The notes: a model not told the origin generated them from the sequence alone. Counted from the first letter of the stretch, positions 33,309 to 46,378 are shown. The stretch is DNA of 64,000 nucleotides from Cherax quadricarinatus (GCF_038502225.1 NW_027195530.1:107152-171151); one strand, 5' to 3'. A program made the numbers and translations.

Positions 33309-33716
33309 ATGGAGCGTTTACTGAAACCTGAGAGGCTAGACTGTGACCCCAGCTTATCAACGGCTGCTCAGGAATGGAAGCACTGGTTTAAGACTTTCGA
33401 AAACTTCTTGGGAGCCCTTCCTAAAGAAGATCTAGATAAACTAAGTCTGCTCATCAATTTTGTGTCACCTAAGATATATGAGGCTATTTCTGAGTGTAAT
33501 ACCTACGAAGATGCTATCAAAACCCTCAAGTCTCAGTATATTAAACCTACAAATGAAATCTTTGCACGCTATCGCCTTGCAACTCGCCGCCAGCAGATTG
33601 ATGAATCCTTAGAGGAATACTTTCAAGCACTGAAAATTTTAGGTAAGGACTGTCACTTCCAAGCAGTGACAGCTGCTAAGTATTGTGAAGAGTCCATCAG
33701 GGATGCTTTTATCAGG
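33309..33716 (+). pseudogene. Gypsy-1b gag, truncated
   Basis: Residues 1-135 match Gypsy-1a gag almost exactly. At 33712-33715 (TCAG) the sequence jumps to the end of the protease region. In 1a both edges of the missing ~690 bp carry TCAG. The deletion removes the end of the capsid, both zinc knuckles and the protease active site. Confidence 0.9.
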
Positions 33717-34023
33717 ACTTTCAGAAGCTGCATGGTAGTGTCACCTTAACATATGGAGGTGAACTGCCTCCTCTTGTTGTCTGTGGACTTAGCACTTTAA
33801 GGGTAGACCCACCAAAGCTGTTTGCAAATCTTACCGCGGATTGCCATCCTATATCAGCTAAGTCACGCCGCTATTCTTATGAGGATCGGATGTTCATTCA
33901 GAAAGAAACTCAGAGGCTGCTGAAGGAGGGTATTATAGATCCGAGTAATTCCCCTTGGCGTGCACAGGTTGTTGTTGTTAAAGATGATTATAGGAAACGG
34001 AGGCTGGCTATCGATTACTCTGA
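33717..34023 (+). pseudogene. Gypsy-1b end of protease and start of RT
   Basis: Matches Gypsy-1a residues from [16 protein letters not shown] to LAIDYS, then is cut by LINE-A4. It continues at 37126. Confidence 0.85.
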
Positions 34024-37000
34024 TACAGATACTAATGCCGGAAAAAAAATCCCCCCCCAGTACCAACAATACCACCAGTCCGATAACATTCTTCTTTGCA
34101 AATATACAGGGTCTAAAGCCAGCAACAAACAACAAAATACCTTTCATCCGTGGACTGCTTGCAGAGGCAAAGGCAATGTTCGCGGCTTTCACTGAGACCC
34201 ACATAAAGGATCACTTGGACAACGAAATATGGATCCCAGGTTACAACCTATACAGATGTGACAGAGTGAACAGGCAAAAGGGGGGGGTTGGCCTGTACAT
34301 TGCAGAGTCACTTGTTTGCACAGAACTGCTTAATGCCTCAAATGATGTAGTGGAAGTTTTAACAGTAAAGGTCGAGAACCAAAACCTAGTCATTGTGGTA
34401 GTCTACAAGCCTCCGGATGCAACTTCCCAGCAATTCCAGGAACAGCTGTTAAAAATTGACCACTGTCTGGAAAATCTTCCAGCTCCTGCACCCAACATCT
34501 TGCTCCTGGGGGATTTCAACTTAAGGCACCTAAAATGGAGGAATATAGCAAATAATATTGTTGCAGAAATAACACCAGGAGGCAGCTCTGATGAAAACTC
34601 ACACTCACACGAGCTTTTAAATCTCTGCACAAAATTCAATTTAAACCAGCAAATAATAGAGCCTACTAGACTGGAGAATACACTAGACCTCATATTCACT
34701 AACAATGATGATCTGATAAGAAATGTCACCATATCAAAAACAATATACTCAGATCACAACATAATTGAGGTTCAGACATGTATGCGTGGAGCCCCAGACC
34801 GACAAAATGAGACTAGTCACGAGGGAGCATTCACCAAATTCAACTTCAATAACAAAAACATAAAGTGGGACCAAGTAAACCAAGTCCTAACCGATATAAG
34901 CTGGGAAGATATACTAAGCAACACAGACCCAAACTTATGCCTAGAACAGATTAACTCGGTGGCACTCGATGTATGCACAAGGCTTATTCCTCTAAGAAAA
35001 AGGAGGAGTAGATGTAAAATAGAAAGAGACAGGCGCTCCCTTTACAGGCGACGGAAAAGAATAACAGAGCGGCTAAAAGAGGTCAATATATCTGAAATGC
35101 GCAGGGAGACACTGGTCAGAGAAATAGCAAGCATCGAACTTAAGCTAAAAGAATCCTTTAGGAGTCAGGAATCGCGGGAAGAACTAAAAGCCATAAATGA
35201 AATCGAAAGAAACCCAAAGTATTTCTTCTCCTATGCCAAATCAAAATCGAGAACAACGTCCAGTATTGGGCCCCTACTTAAACAAGATGGGTCCTACACA
35301 GATGACAGCAAGGAAATGAGTGAGCTACTCAAGTCCCAATATGACTCAGTTTTTAGCAAGCCGCTAACCAGACTGAGAGTCGAAGATCAAAATGAATTTT
35401 TTATGAGAGAGCCACAAAATTTGATTAACACAAGCCTATCCGATGTTATCCTGACGCCAAATGACTTCGAACAGGCGATAAATGACATGCCCATGCACTC
35501 TGCCCCAGGGCCAGACTCATGGAACTCTGTGTTCATCAAGAACTGCAAGAAGCCCCTATCACGAGCCTTTTCCATCCTATGGAGAGGGAGCATGGACACG
35601 GGGGTCGTCCCACAGTTACTAAAAACAACAGACATAGCCCCACTCCACAAAGGGGGCAGTAAAGCAACAGCAAAGAACTACAGACCAATAGCACTAACAT
35701 CCCATATCATAAAAATCTTTGAAAGGGTCCTAAGAAGCAAGATCACCACGCATCTAGAAACCCATCAGTTACACAACCCAGGGCAACATGGGTTTAGAAC
35801 AGGTCGCTCCTGTCTGTCTCAACTATTGGACCACTACGACAAGGTCCTAAATGCACTAGAAGACAAAAAGAATGCAGATGTAATATATACAGACTTTGCA
35901 AAAGCCTTCGACAAGTGTGACCATGGCGTAATAGCGCACAAAATGCGTGCTAAAGGAATAACAGGAAAAGTCGGTCGATGGATCTATAATTTCCTCACTA
36001 ACAGAACACAGAGAGTAGTCGTCAACAGAGTAAAGTCCGAGGCAGCTACGGTGAAAAGCTCTGTTCCACAAGGCACAGTACTCGCTCCCATCTTGTTCCT
36101 CATCCTTATATCCGACATAGACAAGGATGTCAGCCACAGCACCGTGTCTTCCTTTGCAGATGACACCCGAATCTGCATGACAGTGTCTTCCATTGCAGAC
36201 ACTGCAAAGCTCCAGGCAGACATCAACCAAATCTTTCAGTGGGCTGCAGAAAACAATATGAAGTTCAACGATGAGAAATTTCAATTACTCAGATATGGTA
36301 AACATGAGGAAATTAAATCGTCATCAGAGTACAAAACAAATTCTGGCCACAAAATAGAGCGAAACACCAACGTCAAAGACCTGGGAGTGATCATGTCGGA
36401 GGATCTCACCTTCAAGGACCATAACATTGTATCAATCGCATCTGCTACAAAAATGACAGGATGGATAATGAGAACCTTCAAAACTAGGGAGGCCAAGCCC
36501 ATGATGACACTCTTCAGGTCACTTGTTCTATCTAGGCTGGAATATTGCTGCACACTAACAGCACCTTTCAAGGCAGGTGAAATTGCCGACCTAGAAAATG
36601 TACAGAGAACTTTCACGGTGCGCATAACGGAGATAAAACACCTCAATTATTGGGAGCGCTTGAGGTTCCTAAACCTGTATTCCCTGGAACGCAGGAGGGA
36701 GAGATACATGATTATATACACCTGGAAAATCCTAGAGGGACTAGTACCGAACTTGCACACGAAAATCACTCATTACGAAAGCAAAAGACTTGGCAGACGA
36801 TGCACCATCCCCCCAATGAAAAGCAGGGGTGTCACTAGCACGTTAAGAGACCATACAATAAGTGTCAGGGGCCCGAGACTGTTCAACTGCCTCCCAGCAC
36901 ACATAAGGGGGATTACCAACAGACCCCTGGCAGTCTTCAAGCTGGCACTGGACAAGCACCTAAAGTCAGTTCCTGATCAGCCGGGCTGTAGCTCGTATGT

Positions 37001-37091
37001 TGGTTTGCGTGCAGCCAGCAGCAACAGCCTGGTTGATCAGGCTCTGATCCACCAGGAGGCCTGGTCTCAGACCGGGCCGCGGGGGCGTTGA
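34024..37091 (+). CDS. LINE-A ORF2: endonuclease and reverse transcriptase
   Basis: The frame is open without interruption for about 1020 LINE codons, preceded by ~20 codons of Gypsy-1b read out of frame. The APE-type endonuclease shows TETHI near 34195, LLLGDFN near 34510 and YSDHN near 34750, where the catalytic residues lie. RT shows YRPIALTS, FDKCDHG, PQGTVLAP and the catalytic FADD near 36155. The last ~40 residues (DQPGCSSYVGLRAA onward) are encoded by the hairpin region of the 3' end, with the stop TGA at 37089-37091 inside a hairpin loop. It is the best preserved ORF2 of the family here. Its normal start is not preserved, so expression would need a new start. Confidence 0.9.
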
Positions 37092-37125
37092 CCCCCGGAA
37101 CTCTCTCCAGGTAAACTCCAGGTAA
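37028..37125 (+). other. LINE-A 3' recognition region: three hairpins and repeated tail
   Basis: Hairpin 1: CCTGGTTGATCAG (37028-37040) with CTGATCCACCAGG (37044-37056), 12 of 13 paired. Hairpin 2: 37060-37067 with 37069-37076. Hairpin 3: CGGGGG (37080-37085) with CCCCCG (37092-37097), loop CGTTGA containing the stop codon. The tail CTCCAGGTAA is then present twice. Also seen at the ends of A1, A2, A3, A5 and A6. Confidence 0.75.
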
Positions 37126-39369
37126 TCAACAAATTTACACTTCTTGATGGGTACCCTCTACCTCGAATTGATGATACAGTGAACAAAATTGCTCAATACT
37201 ATGTGTTTAGCACAATTGATCTACAGAGTGCCTATCATCAAGTCCCTATAAGGAATGAAGATAAACCATACACAGCATTTCAGGCTAGTGATGGCCTGTA
37301 TCAGTTTACCAGAGTCCCTTTTGGAGTCACCAATGGGGTAGCCTGCTTCCAACGAATTATGGATTCACTCATTCAGGAAGAGCAACTCATGGGAACTTAT
37401 GCGTATTTAGATAATGTTAACATTTCTGGCAAGACCCAGGAGGAACATGATGCAAACCTTGATAAGTTTTTGGAAGCCGCCAAGAAGAAAAATATCAGTT
37501 ACAATGGGGAAAAGTGCACTTTTTCAACTAAAAGGTTTAGCATCCTTGGTTATGTAGTGGAAGGAGGGTCAATATTCCCAGACCCTGAACGACTACGACC
37601 TCTACGGGAACTTCCAGTGCCTCAAGACAAAAAGTCACTCCGAAGAACTCTTGGTTTCTTTGCTTATTACTCACAATGGATCTACAACTATTCAAGTAAA
37701 GTCCGCCCATCGAGTGCTACCACATTTCCTGTGACAAAGGAAGCAGAAGCCGCTTTCCATACTCTCAAACAGGACATTGAAAACTCAGTAGTTCAAGCCA
37801 TTGATGAGTCCCTACCATTCGAAGTGGAAACGGATGCATCTGACATTGCCATTGCTGCAGTCTTATCTCAAGCAGGACGACCAGTGGCCTTCTTCTCGAG
37901 AACTTTTCAAGGATCAGAGAAATGTTACGCTGCTGTAGAAAAGGAAGCCCAGGCCATCATAGAAGCAGTTCGCCATTGGAGGCATTATTTAACTGGCAGA
38001 TATTTCACCATAAGGACTGACCAACGGTCCGTGATGTATATGTTCGACAAGAAGCACAAAAGTAGGATAAAGAATGACAAGATATTACGCTGGAGGATGG
38101 AACTATCGTGTTATGACTTTGATATTCTGTACCGACCGGGTCAAGAGAACATCTCACCTGATGCATTCTCTAGGTCCCACTGTGGAGCAGCATGTCATGA
38201 TTTGCAATCACTCTCAGCGCTCCACAAGGCTTTGTGTCACCCAGGAGTTACACGCCTTTACCATTTTGTCAAATCAAAGAACATGCCCTACTCAGTGGAA
38301 GATGTGCGACAAGTGATCAGAGCATGCAGAGTATGTAAGTAAGTAAGTAAGTTTATTCAGGTATACACAAGTACAGTTACATAGAATTATCATACATAGC
38401 AGCATATGTGTAGAGAACCAAGCCAAACTTTCATCAGCTAGAGAAGACTCATCTCATAAAATCCACCCAACCTTTCGAGAGACTGAATTTAGATTTCAAA
38501 GGACCTCTACCAAGCACAAATCAGAATAGGTATTTCCTTAACATAGTAGATGAATATTCAAGGTTTCCCTTTGTATTCCCCTGTGCAAATATGACTGCTT
38601 CAACTGTTATTAGTTGTCTTTCACAGTTGTTCTCTATTTTTGGTATGCCAGCTTATATCCATTCAGACATGGGATCCTCGTTCATGAGTAACGAACTTCA
38701 GGAGCTTTTGGCTAGCAAAGGTATTGCCTGCAGCAGAACAACAAGCTACAACCCTCAAGGCAATGGTCAAGTCAAGCAGTTCAGTGGTACTATATGGAAG
38801 GCAGTTACAATGACATTGAAATCGCGCAATCTACCTGCTGAACACTGGCAAACTGTCCTACCTGATGCTCTTCACTCTATTAGATCATTGCTGTGCACAG
38901 CTACTAATGCAACCCCTCATGAAAGACTCCTCAACTATTCACGTCGTTCCTCTACGGGAGCCTCCGTGCTCACTTGGTTATGTCATCCTGGACCCGTTCT
39001 CCTGAAGAGTCACCGTAGGATGAACAAGACGGATCCTTTAGTGGAAGAGGTAGAACTCCTGCAAGCTAATCCACATTACGCCCACATTCGCTACCAAAAT
39101 GGTGAAGAGACTACAGTATCTACAAGACATTTAGCCCCAGTTGAAATCCCCATTAGTGTGGAATCTCAAGATACACCAATAGATGTGAAAGATGCTTCGT
39201 TTTCTCCTGGAAAGCCCCTTGAGACTACCCCTAGGGAAATAGAGGATTCTGCTCCAGCAGTTAGTCAAACCCTGCTGGAAAATATTGAACCTGGTGAAGA
39301 GGCTCAAGGGCTACGAAGGTCGGGACGTGTACGTCGCCCACCTAACAGTTTGGGAGATTACTGTCTCTG
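37126..39369 (+). pseudogene. Gypsy-1b RT, RNase H and integrase
   Basis: Continues the pol frame after LINE-A4. RT again has Tyr-Leu-Asp-Asn (near 37407). RNase H has TDAS and TDQRS. The integrase zinc domain ends at 38336, where a SINE-C fragment replaces a few codons. Downstream, HSDMGSS keeps the second Asp, but the third catalytic position reads GQVKQF instead of GQVERF, so Glu is now Lys. The C terminus matches 1a to the final DYCL. The copy cannot make an active integrase. Confidence 0.9.
38337..38417 (-). mobile_element. SINE-C tail fragment
   Basis: An (AAGT)n run, then TTTATTCAGGTATACACAAG and a ~50-bp body ending ATAGCAGCATATGTGTA. It matches the 3' end of the SINE at 60250-60391 in reverse orientation. 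It replaced about nine bases of integrase sequence. Confidence 0.75.
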
Positions 39370-39375
39370 ATATTT

Positions 39376-39389
39376 TAGAAGGGGGAGAT
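39376..39389 (+). promoter_or_regulatory. Polypurine tract of Gypsy-1b
   Basis: AGAAGGGGGAGAT directly precedes the 3' LTR, the usual plus-strand priming position. Confidence 0.85.
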
Positions 39390-39728
39390 TGTAGTGATAC
39401 TGCTCCTGTGGGGAGCAGCAGCAGGATAATACTGCACCACCTCTCGGGGCCCTTAACAACAACAATAGTTTTGTGTGTGTCATGGGCGCCAACACATGGT
39501 GTGTGATTCTCTTCTCTTCTATCCATATATTAGTGATGCAGATTACATGGTGAGTTTAAATATGTGGCCTGTAGTTATAACTTTTCTCTTGACATATGCA
39601 AGACATCACCATCCCTGTAGAAGCCGTTATTAGATGTACTAGTCATTATATTTTGTTGTTGCAGAAGTACTATGAAGATTCTATGTTCAATAAAGCCTAG
39701 AGATAAGGCCTGTGTTTCTATCACAACA
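39390..39728 (+). repeat. 3' LTR of Gypsy-1b
   Basis: 339 bp, TGTAGTGATAC...TATCACAACA. About eight differences from its 5' partner by eye. Followed by the duplicated target GACAG. Confidence 0.95.
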
Positions 39729-39733
39729 GACAG

Positions 39734-40333
39734 CTTGGTCAGTCCCTGGTTGATTTTGTGCGACAGCAGACCTAAGCTTTTACCAGCTGGTATAAAGCAA
39801 GTGGTGTTGCTACCTTCGATGATCTTGTGCAGCTTATTCTGGTTGACAACATGCTGGAGTCTGTGGGATCAGAGGTTAGAGTCTTTCTGCAGGATCGTGA
39901 CTTAACCACTGCATTGGAGGCAGCCAGGTTGGCTGATACCTTTGAAACTAATCACTCTCTGTCCGAGCGGTCCCGTCTCTCTTTTCAACAGCCTGGCATG
40001 AGCAGAGATCGTCAACCTTGGAGGATGAAGTGCCAGCTGGAGGGAGAACGTCTATGTCAGCCAACTAAGTCACCTGGTGAGCCTCGTTTCTCAACTTGTG
40101 CTCCACCTGGTGAGAGACAAACCCCTCATCATGGCGTAACTCGACAACAGTATCCAGAGAGACACCAGCCAGAGCGACACCAGTTGCAACATCAGCAGGG
40201 AGTAAAGGGCAAGCCTGTCGTCTGCTTCCTCTGTAACAAAGTAGGTCACATCCGTCCCAACTGCCCCCACAAACCCCAACCTATTGGGAAAATCTATAAT
40301 ATCCCTAGTAGCATGTCCCTGAAAGAAGTATAG
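39734..40333 (+). pseudogene. Gypsy-2 gag, second part, with normal CCHC knuckle
   Basis: Picks up where 28550 stops: SLGQSLVDFVRQQ, a stop, then FTSWYKASGVATFDDLVQLI, aligning with VDFAREKKIAFERW and SLSQLI in the gag at 6307-7164. A Gln/Pro/Arg-rich linker leads to the knuckle CFLCNKVGHIRPNC (C-X2-C-X4-H-X4-C) near 40222. The frame ends at 40333. Continuity across 11 kb shows that Gypsy-1b inserted here. Confidence 0.85.
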
Positions 40334-40339
40334 AAAGGG

Positions 40340-40786
40340 ATGGCCCCTTATTACTGTCAGAGTCTTATTTTCCTTCAGGAAAACTCAAAAACAACTGAAG
40401 TCAAACCCTTTAGAGATACTGGAGCATATTGCTCACTTATAAGAGCGGGAATATTACCCCTTTCAAAGAACACCTCCTTAAATTCCTCTGTTTTGTTGGA
40501 AGCATTTGGAGGAGCTATATATTCTGTCCCCTTGCATAGAATTTATGTACTGTGCAAATATTACACTGGATACTTGATTGTGGGTGTGTCCGAGGGATTC
40601 CCCATGAAAGATGCAATGTTATTATTGGGTAATAACATTACCCCTGCTAGTGTATGTCCTGAACCCATAATGATTAATTCTTCTCCGGTGTTGGCCATAA
40701 CTCGAGCAACATTCCAAGGGTTGTCTGGCGAGAATGCTGACCTATCCTTGGACGACTCCGATCTTGGAATAGCCAATTTGTTTTAA
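40340..40786 (+). CDS. Gypsy-2 protease region
   Basis: A 148-codon frame directly after gag. The active site is Asp-Thr-Gly in PFRDTGAYCSL (near 40415), and the C-terminal strand MLLLGNN is near 40620. This is the fold of a retropepsin, which would cleave the polyprotein. It ends with an Asp/Leu-rich segment and a TAA. The homologue at 5881-6300 is more damaged. In the parental element it should read on into the integrase region. Confidence 0.75.
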   Translation: MAPYYCQSLIFLQENSKTTEVKPFRDTGAYCSLIRAGILPLSKNTSLNSSVLLEAFGGAIYSVPLHRIYVLCKYYTGYLIVGVSEGFPMKDAMLLLGNNITPASVCPEPIMINSSPVLAITRATFQGLSGENADLSLDDSDLGIANLF

Positions 40787-40992
40787 TAGGAAAACTGGCC
40801 AGGGCCTCGTAGTTTAAGTGAACAGACCCAGATCAAGCCTTCCTATTCCAGGGTAGCAGGATTGCCAGATATCTCTGTTTCCATGCCCAAGGGACTCTCC
40901 TGCCGGAGGAACAACGAAAGGACCCTTCTTTGAATTTCGCTTTTCAGGCAGCCGTAGGTAAATCCTCTTTGGATCATCCAGTCAAGTATAAA

Positions 40993-41033
40993 CTTAAAAA
41001 CGACTGTTTGCAAATCAAACAGTCGTTTTTAAG
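40993..41033. other. Perfect 18-bp inverted repeat, 5-nt loop
   Basis: CTTAAAAACGACTGTTTG at 40993-41010, loop CAAAT, then its exact reverse complement at 41016-41033. It lies within degraded coding sequence just before the integrase. Confidence 0.9.

Positions 41034-43301
<2,268 letters not shown>

Positions 43302-43382
<81 letters not shown>
43302..43382. repeat. (CA)n microsatellite
   Basis: About 40 CA units immediately before the 5' end of LINE-B1. Confidence 0.98.
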
Positions 43383-43384
<2 letters not shown>

Positions 43385-46348
43385 ACAGTTACAGTATTAG
43401 AACAGAAGTTGAAGGTTTGGTACACAAATGCAGATGGATTAACGAATAAACATGAGGAATGGCAAGAAAGAATCAATGAGAAGTCCCCAGACATCATAGC
43501 AGTTACAGAAACAAAACTCATGGAGACAATAACAGATGCAATCTTCCCACCAGGATACCAGATCATGAGGAAAGATAGAAGGGGCTGGGGGAGAGGTGGG
43601 GTTGCTCTGCTCATAAAAAAAACATATGGAAATTCGAGAAAATGGAAGGAATAGATGAGACGGGAGAAAGAGACTACATAGCAGGTACACTTCAGTCTGG
43701 GGAACACAAAGTGGTCATTGCAGTGATGTATAATCCACCACAGAACTGCAGGAGGCCAAGAGAGGAATATGAAGAGAGCAACAGAGCAATGGTGGACACA
43801 CTTGCTGAGGTGGCAAGAAGAGCTCACTCCAGCAGAGCAAAGTTGCTGGTTATGGGGGATTTCAATCACAGGGAGATTGACTGGGAAAACCTGGAGCCAC
43901 ATGGGGGTCCCGAAACATGGAGAGCCAGGATGTTGGACGTGGTGCTGGAAAACCTCATGCACCAACATGTTAAGGACACTACCAGAGTGAGAGGGGAGGA
44001 TGAACCAGCAAGATTGGACCTTGTGTTCACCCTGGGCAGCTCAGACATTGAGGACATCAAGTATGAGAGTCCCCTAGGAGCTAGCGACCACGTGGTTCTG
44101 TGCTTTGAATACATAGTAGAGCTGCAAGTGGAGAGAATAACAGGAGTAGAATGGGAAAAGCCTGACTATAAAAGAGGGGACTACATAGGGTTGAAGAACT
44201 TCCTGCGGGAGGTCCAGTGGGACAGAGAACTGGCAGGAAAGCCAGTAAATGAAATGATGGAATATGTAGCAACAAAATGCAAGGAGGCAGTGGAAAGGTT
44301 CATTCCCAAGGGCAACAGTAACAACGGGAAGACCAGAACAAGCCCCTGGTTTACCCGACGGTGTAAGGAGGCAAAAACAAAGTGCAATAGAGAATGGAAA
44401 AAGTACAGAAGGCAGAGAACACACGAAAATAGGGAGATCAGTCACAGAGCCAGGAATGAGTACGCACAGGTAAGGAGGGAGGCCCAGCGACAGTATGAAA
44501 ATGACATAGCATCGAGAATCAAGACTGACCAGAAACCGTTGTATAGCCACATCAGGAGGAAGACAACAGTCAAAGACCAGGTGATCAGATTAAGGAGAGA
44601 AGGTGGAGAACTCACAAGAAATGATCAGGAGGTATGTGAGGAGCTGAACAGGAGATTTAAGGAAGTTTTTACAGTAGAGACAGGAAGGGCTGTGGGAAGA
44701 CAGCACAGAAGGGAACATCAAGAGGGAATATACCAACAAGTGTTGGATGACATACGAACAACTGAGGAGGAGGTGAAGAAGCTCTTAAGTGACCTTGACA
44801 CCTCAAAGGCGATGGGACCGGACAACATCTCCCCATGGGTCCTTAGAGAAGGAGCAGAGATGCTGTGTGTGCCTCTAACCACAATCTTCAACACATCCCT
44901 TGAAACTGGGCAACTACCTGAGAAATGGAAGACAGCTAATGTAGTCCCCATATTTAAGAAAGGAAACAGAAACGAGGCACTAAACTACAGACCTGTGTCT
45001 CTGACATGTATTGTGTGCAAAGTCATGGAGAAGATTATCAGGAGGAGAGTGGTCGAACACCTGGAAAGGAACAAGATTATAAATGAAAACCAGCATGGGT
45101 TCATGGAAGGCAAATCTTGTATCACAAACCTCCTGGAGTTTTATGACAAGGTAACAGAAGTAAGACACGAGAGAGAGGGTTGGGTAGATTGTGTTTTCCT
45201 AGACTGCAGGAAGGCCTTTGACACAGTTCCCCACAAGAGATTAGTGCAGAAGCTGGAGGATCAGGCACACGTAAAAGGAAGGGCACTGCAATGGATAAGG
45301 GAATACCTGACAGGGAGGCAGCAACGAGTCATGGTACGTGAAGAGGTATCACAGTGGGCGCCTGTTACGAGCGGGGTCCCACAGGGGTCAGTTCTAGGAC
45401 CAGTGCTATTTTTGATATATGTGAACGACATGATGGAAGGAATAGACTCTGAAGTGTCCCTGTTCGCAGATGACGTGAAGTTGATGAGAAGAATTAAATC
45501 GGACGAGGATGAGGCAGGACTGCAAAGAGACCTGGAGAGGCTGGACTTGTGGTCCAGTAACTGGCTTCTCGAATTCAATCCAGCCAAATGCAAAGTCATG
45601 AAGATTGGGGAGGGGCAAAGAAGACCGCAGACAGAGTATAGGCTAGGTGGACAAAGACTACAGACCTCACTCAGGGAGAAAGACCTTGGGGTGATCATAA
45701 CACCGAGCACATCACCGGAGGCACACATCAACCAAATAACCGCTGCAGCATACGGGCGCCTGGCAAACCTGAGAATAGCGTTCCGATACCTTAATAAGGA
45801 TTCGTTCAAGACACTGTACACTGTGTATGTTAGGCCCATACTGGAGTATGCAGCACCAGTCTGGAACCCACACCTGGTCAAGCACGTCAAGAAGTTAGAG
45901 AAAGTACAAAGGTTTGCAACAAGGCTAGTCCCAGAGCTCAAGGGAATGTCGTACGAGGAAAGGTTAAGGGAAATCGGACTGACGACACTGGAGGACAGAA
46001 GGGTCAGGGGAGACATGATAACGACATACAAGATACTGCGGGGAATAGACAAGGTGGACAGAGATAGGATGTTCCAGAGAGGGGACACAGGGACAAGGGG
46101 TCACAACTGGAAGCTGAAGACTCAGACGAGTCACAGGGACGTTAGGAAGTATTTCTTCAGTCATAGAGTTGTCAGCAAGTGGAATAGCCTAGCAAGTGAA
46201 GTAGTGGAGGCAGGAACCATACATAGTTTTAAGAAGAGGTATGACAAAGCTCAGGAAGCAGAGAGAGAGAGAGGGTCCAGTAGCGATCAGTGAAGAGGCG
46301 GGGCCAGGAGCTGAGTCTCGACCCCTGCAACCACAATTAGGTGAGTAC
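43383..46348 (+). mobile_element. LINE-B copy B1, near-complete ORF2
   Basis: Begins right after the (CA)n with the start of the endonuclease (KVWYTNADGLTNKHEEW) and ends with GAGTCTCGACCCCTGCAACC. A repeated AATTAGGTGAGTAC follows, leading into another (CA)n tract. A frameshift in an A-run near 43613-43622 splits the endonuclease. The family is CR1/L2-like by domain layout (inference). Confidence 0.9.
43642..46293 (+). CDS. LINE-B endonuclease (C-terminal part) and reverse transcriptase
   Basis: 883 codons in one frame. The endonuclease part has LLVMGDFNHREIDWE near 43850 and LGASDHVVL near 44085. RT has NYRPVSLTC, a palm Asp in DCRKAFDTVPHKRL, VPQGSVLGPVLF and the catalytic FADDVKLM near 45470. 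The thumb and a C-terminal Trp/His-rich block follow (GHNWKLK, YFFSHRVV). The missing first ~90 endonuclease residues lie in another frame at 43383-43654. One indel repair in principle separates this from a complete ORF2, so the copy is young. LINE-B2 shares nearly all of the RT. Confidence 0.9.
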   Translation: MEGIDETGERDYIAGTLQSGEHKVVIAVMYNPPQNCRRPREEYEESNRAMVDTLAEVARRAHSSRAKLLVMGDFNHREIDWENLEPHGGPETWRARMLDVVLENLMHQHVKDTTRVRGEDEPARLDLVFTLGSSDIEDIKYESPLGASDHVVLCFEYIVELQVERITGVEWEKPDYKRGDYIGLKNFLREVQWDRELAGKPVNEMMEYVATKCKEAVERFIPKGNSNNGKTRTSPWFTRRCKEAKTKCNREWKKYRRQRTHENREISHRARNEYAQVRREAQRQYENDIASRIKTDQKPLYSHIRRKTTVKDQVIRLRREGGELTRNDQEVCEELNRRFKEVFTVETGRAVGRQHRREHQEGIYQQVLDDIRTTEEEVKKLLSDLDTSKAMGPDNISPWVLREGAEMLCVPLTTIFNTSLETGQLPEKWKTANVVPIFKKGNRNEALNYRPVSLTCIVCKVMEKIIRRRVVEHLERNKIINENQHGFMEGKSCITNLLEFYDKVTEVRHEREGWVDCVFLDCRKAFDTVPHKRLVQKLEDQAHVKGRALQWIREYLTGRQQRVMVREEVSQWAPVTSGVPQGSVLGPVLFLIYVNDMMEGIDSEVSLFADDVKLMRRIKSDEDEAGLQRDLERLDLWSSNWLLEFNPAKCKVMKIGEGQRRPQTEYRLGGQRLQTSLREKDLGVIITPSTSPEAHINQITAAAYGRLANLRIAFRYLNKDSFKTLYTVYVRPILEYAAPVWNPHLVKHVKKLEKVQRFATRLVPELKGMSYEERLREIGLTTLEDRRVRGDMITTYKILRGIDKVDRDRMFQRGDTGTRGHNWKLKTQTSHRDVRKYFFSHRVVSKWNSLASEVVEAGTIHSFKKRYDKAQEAERERGSSSDQ

Positions 46349-46378
46349 AATTAGGTGAGTACACACACTCACAAACAC

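Larger units (their letters stand above)
34024..37125 (+). mobile_element. LINE-A copy A4, intact EN-RT frame
   Basis: It starts at TACAGATACTAATG, upstream of the endonuclease, and ends with the duplicated CTCCAGGTAA tail. It is inserted in the RT of Gypsy-1b between ACTCTGA and TCAAC. Gypsy-1a has about five bases (GACAA) at this point, so the insertion deleted target sequence rather than duplicating it. The start matches the LINE-A2 sequence near 10540. ORF1 and any 5' promoter are absent. Confidence 0.9.
28556..39728 (+). mobile_element. Gypsy-1 copy 1b (outer, older), TSD GACAG
   Basis: Complete boundaries: 339-bp LTRs (5' LTR in two pieces, 28556-28676 and 33029-33246; 3' LTR 39390-39728) and the 5-bp duplication GACAG at 28551-28555 and 39729-39733. 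Its own sequence is interrupted by Gypsy-1a (in the 5' LTR), LINE-A4 (in RT) and a SINE-C fragment (in integrase). It also lacks about 690 bp of gag-protease, and the integrase catalytic Glu is replaced by Lys. It is therefore non-autonomous. It sits inside the gag of Gypsy-2. Confidence 0.95.
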
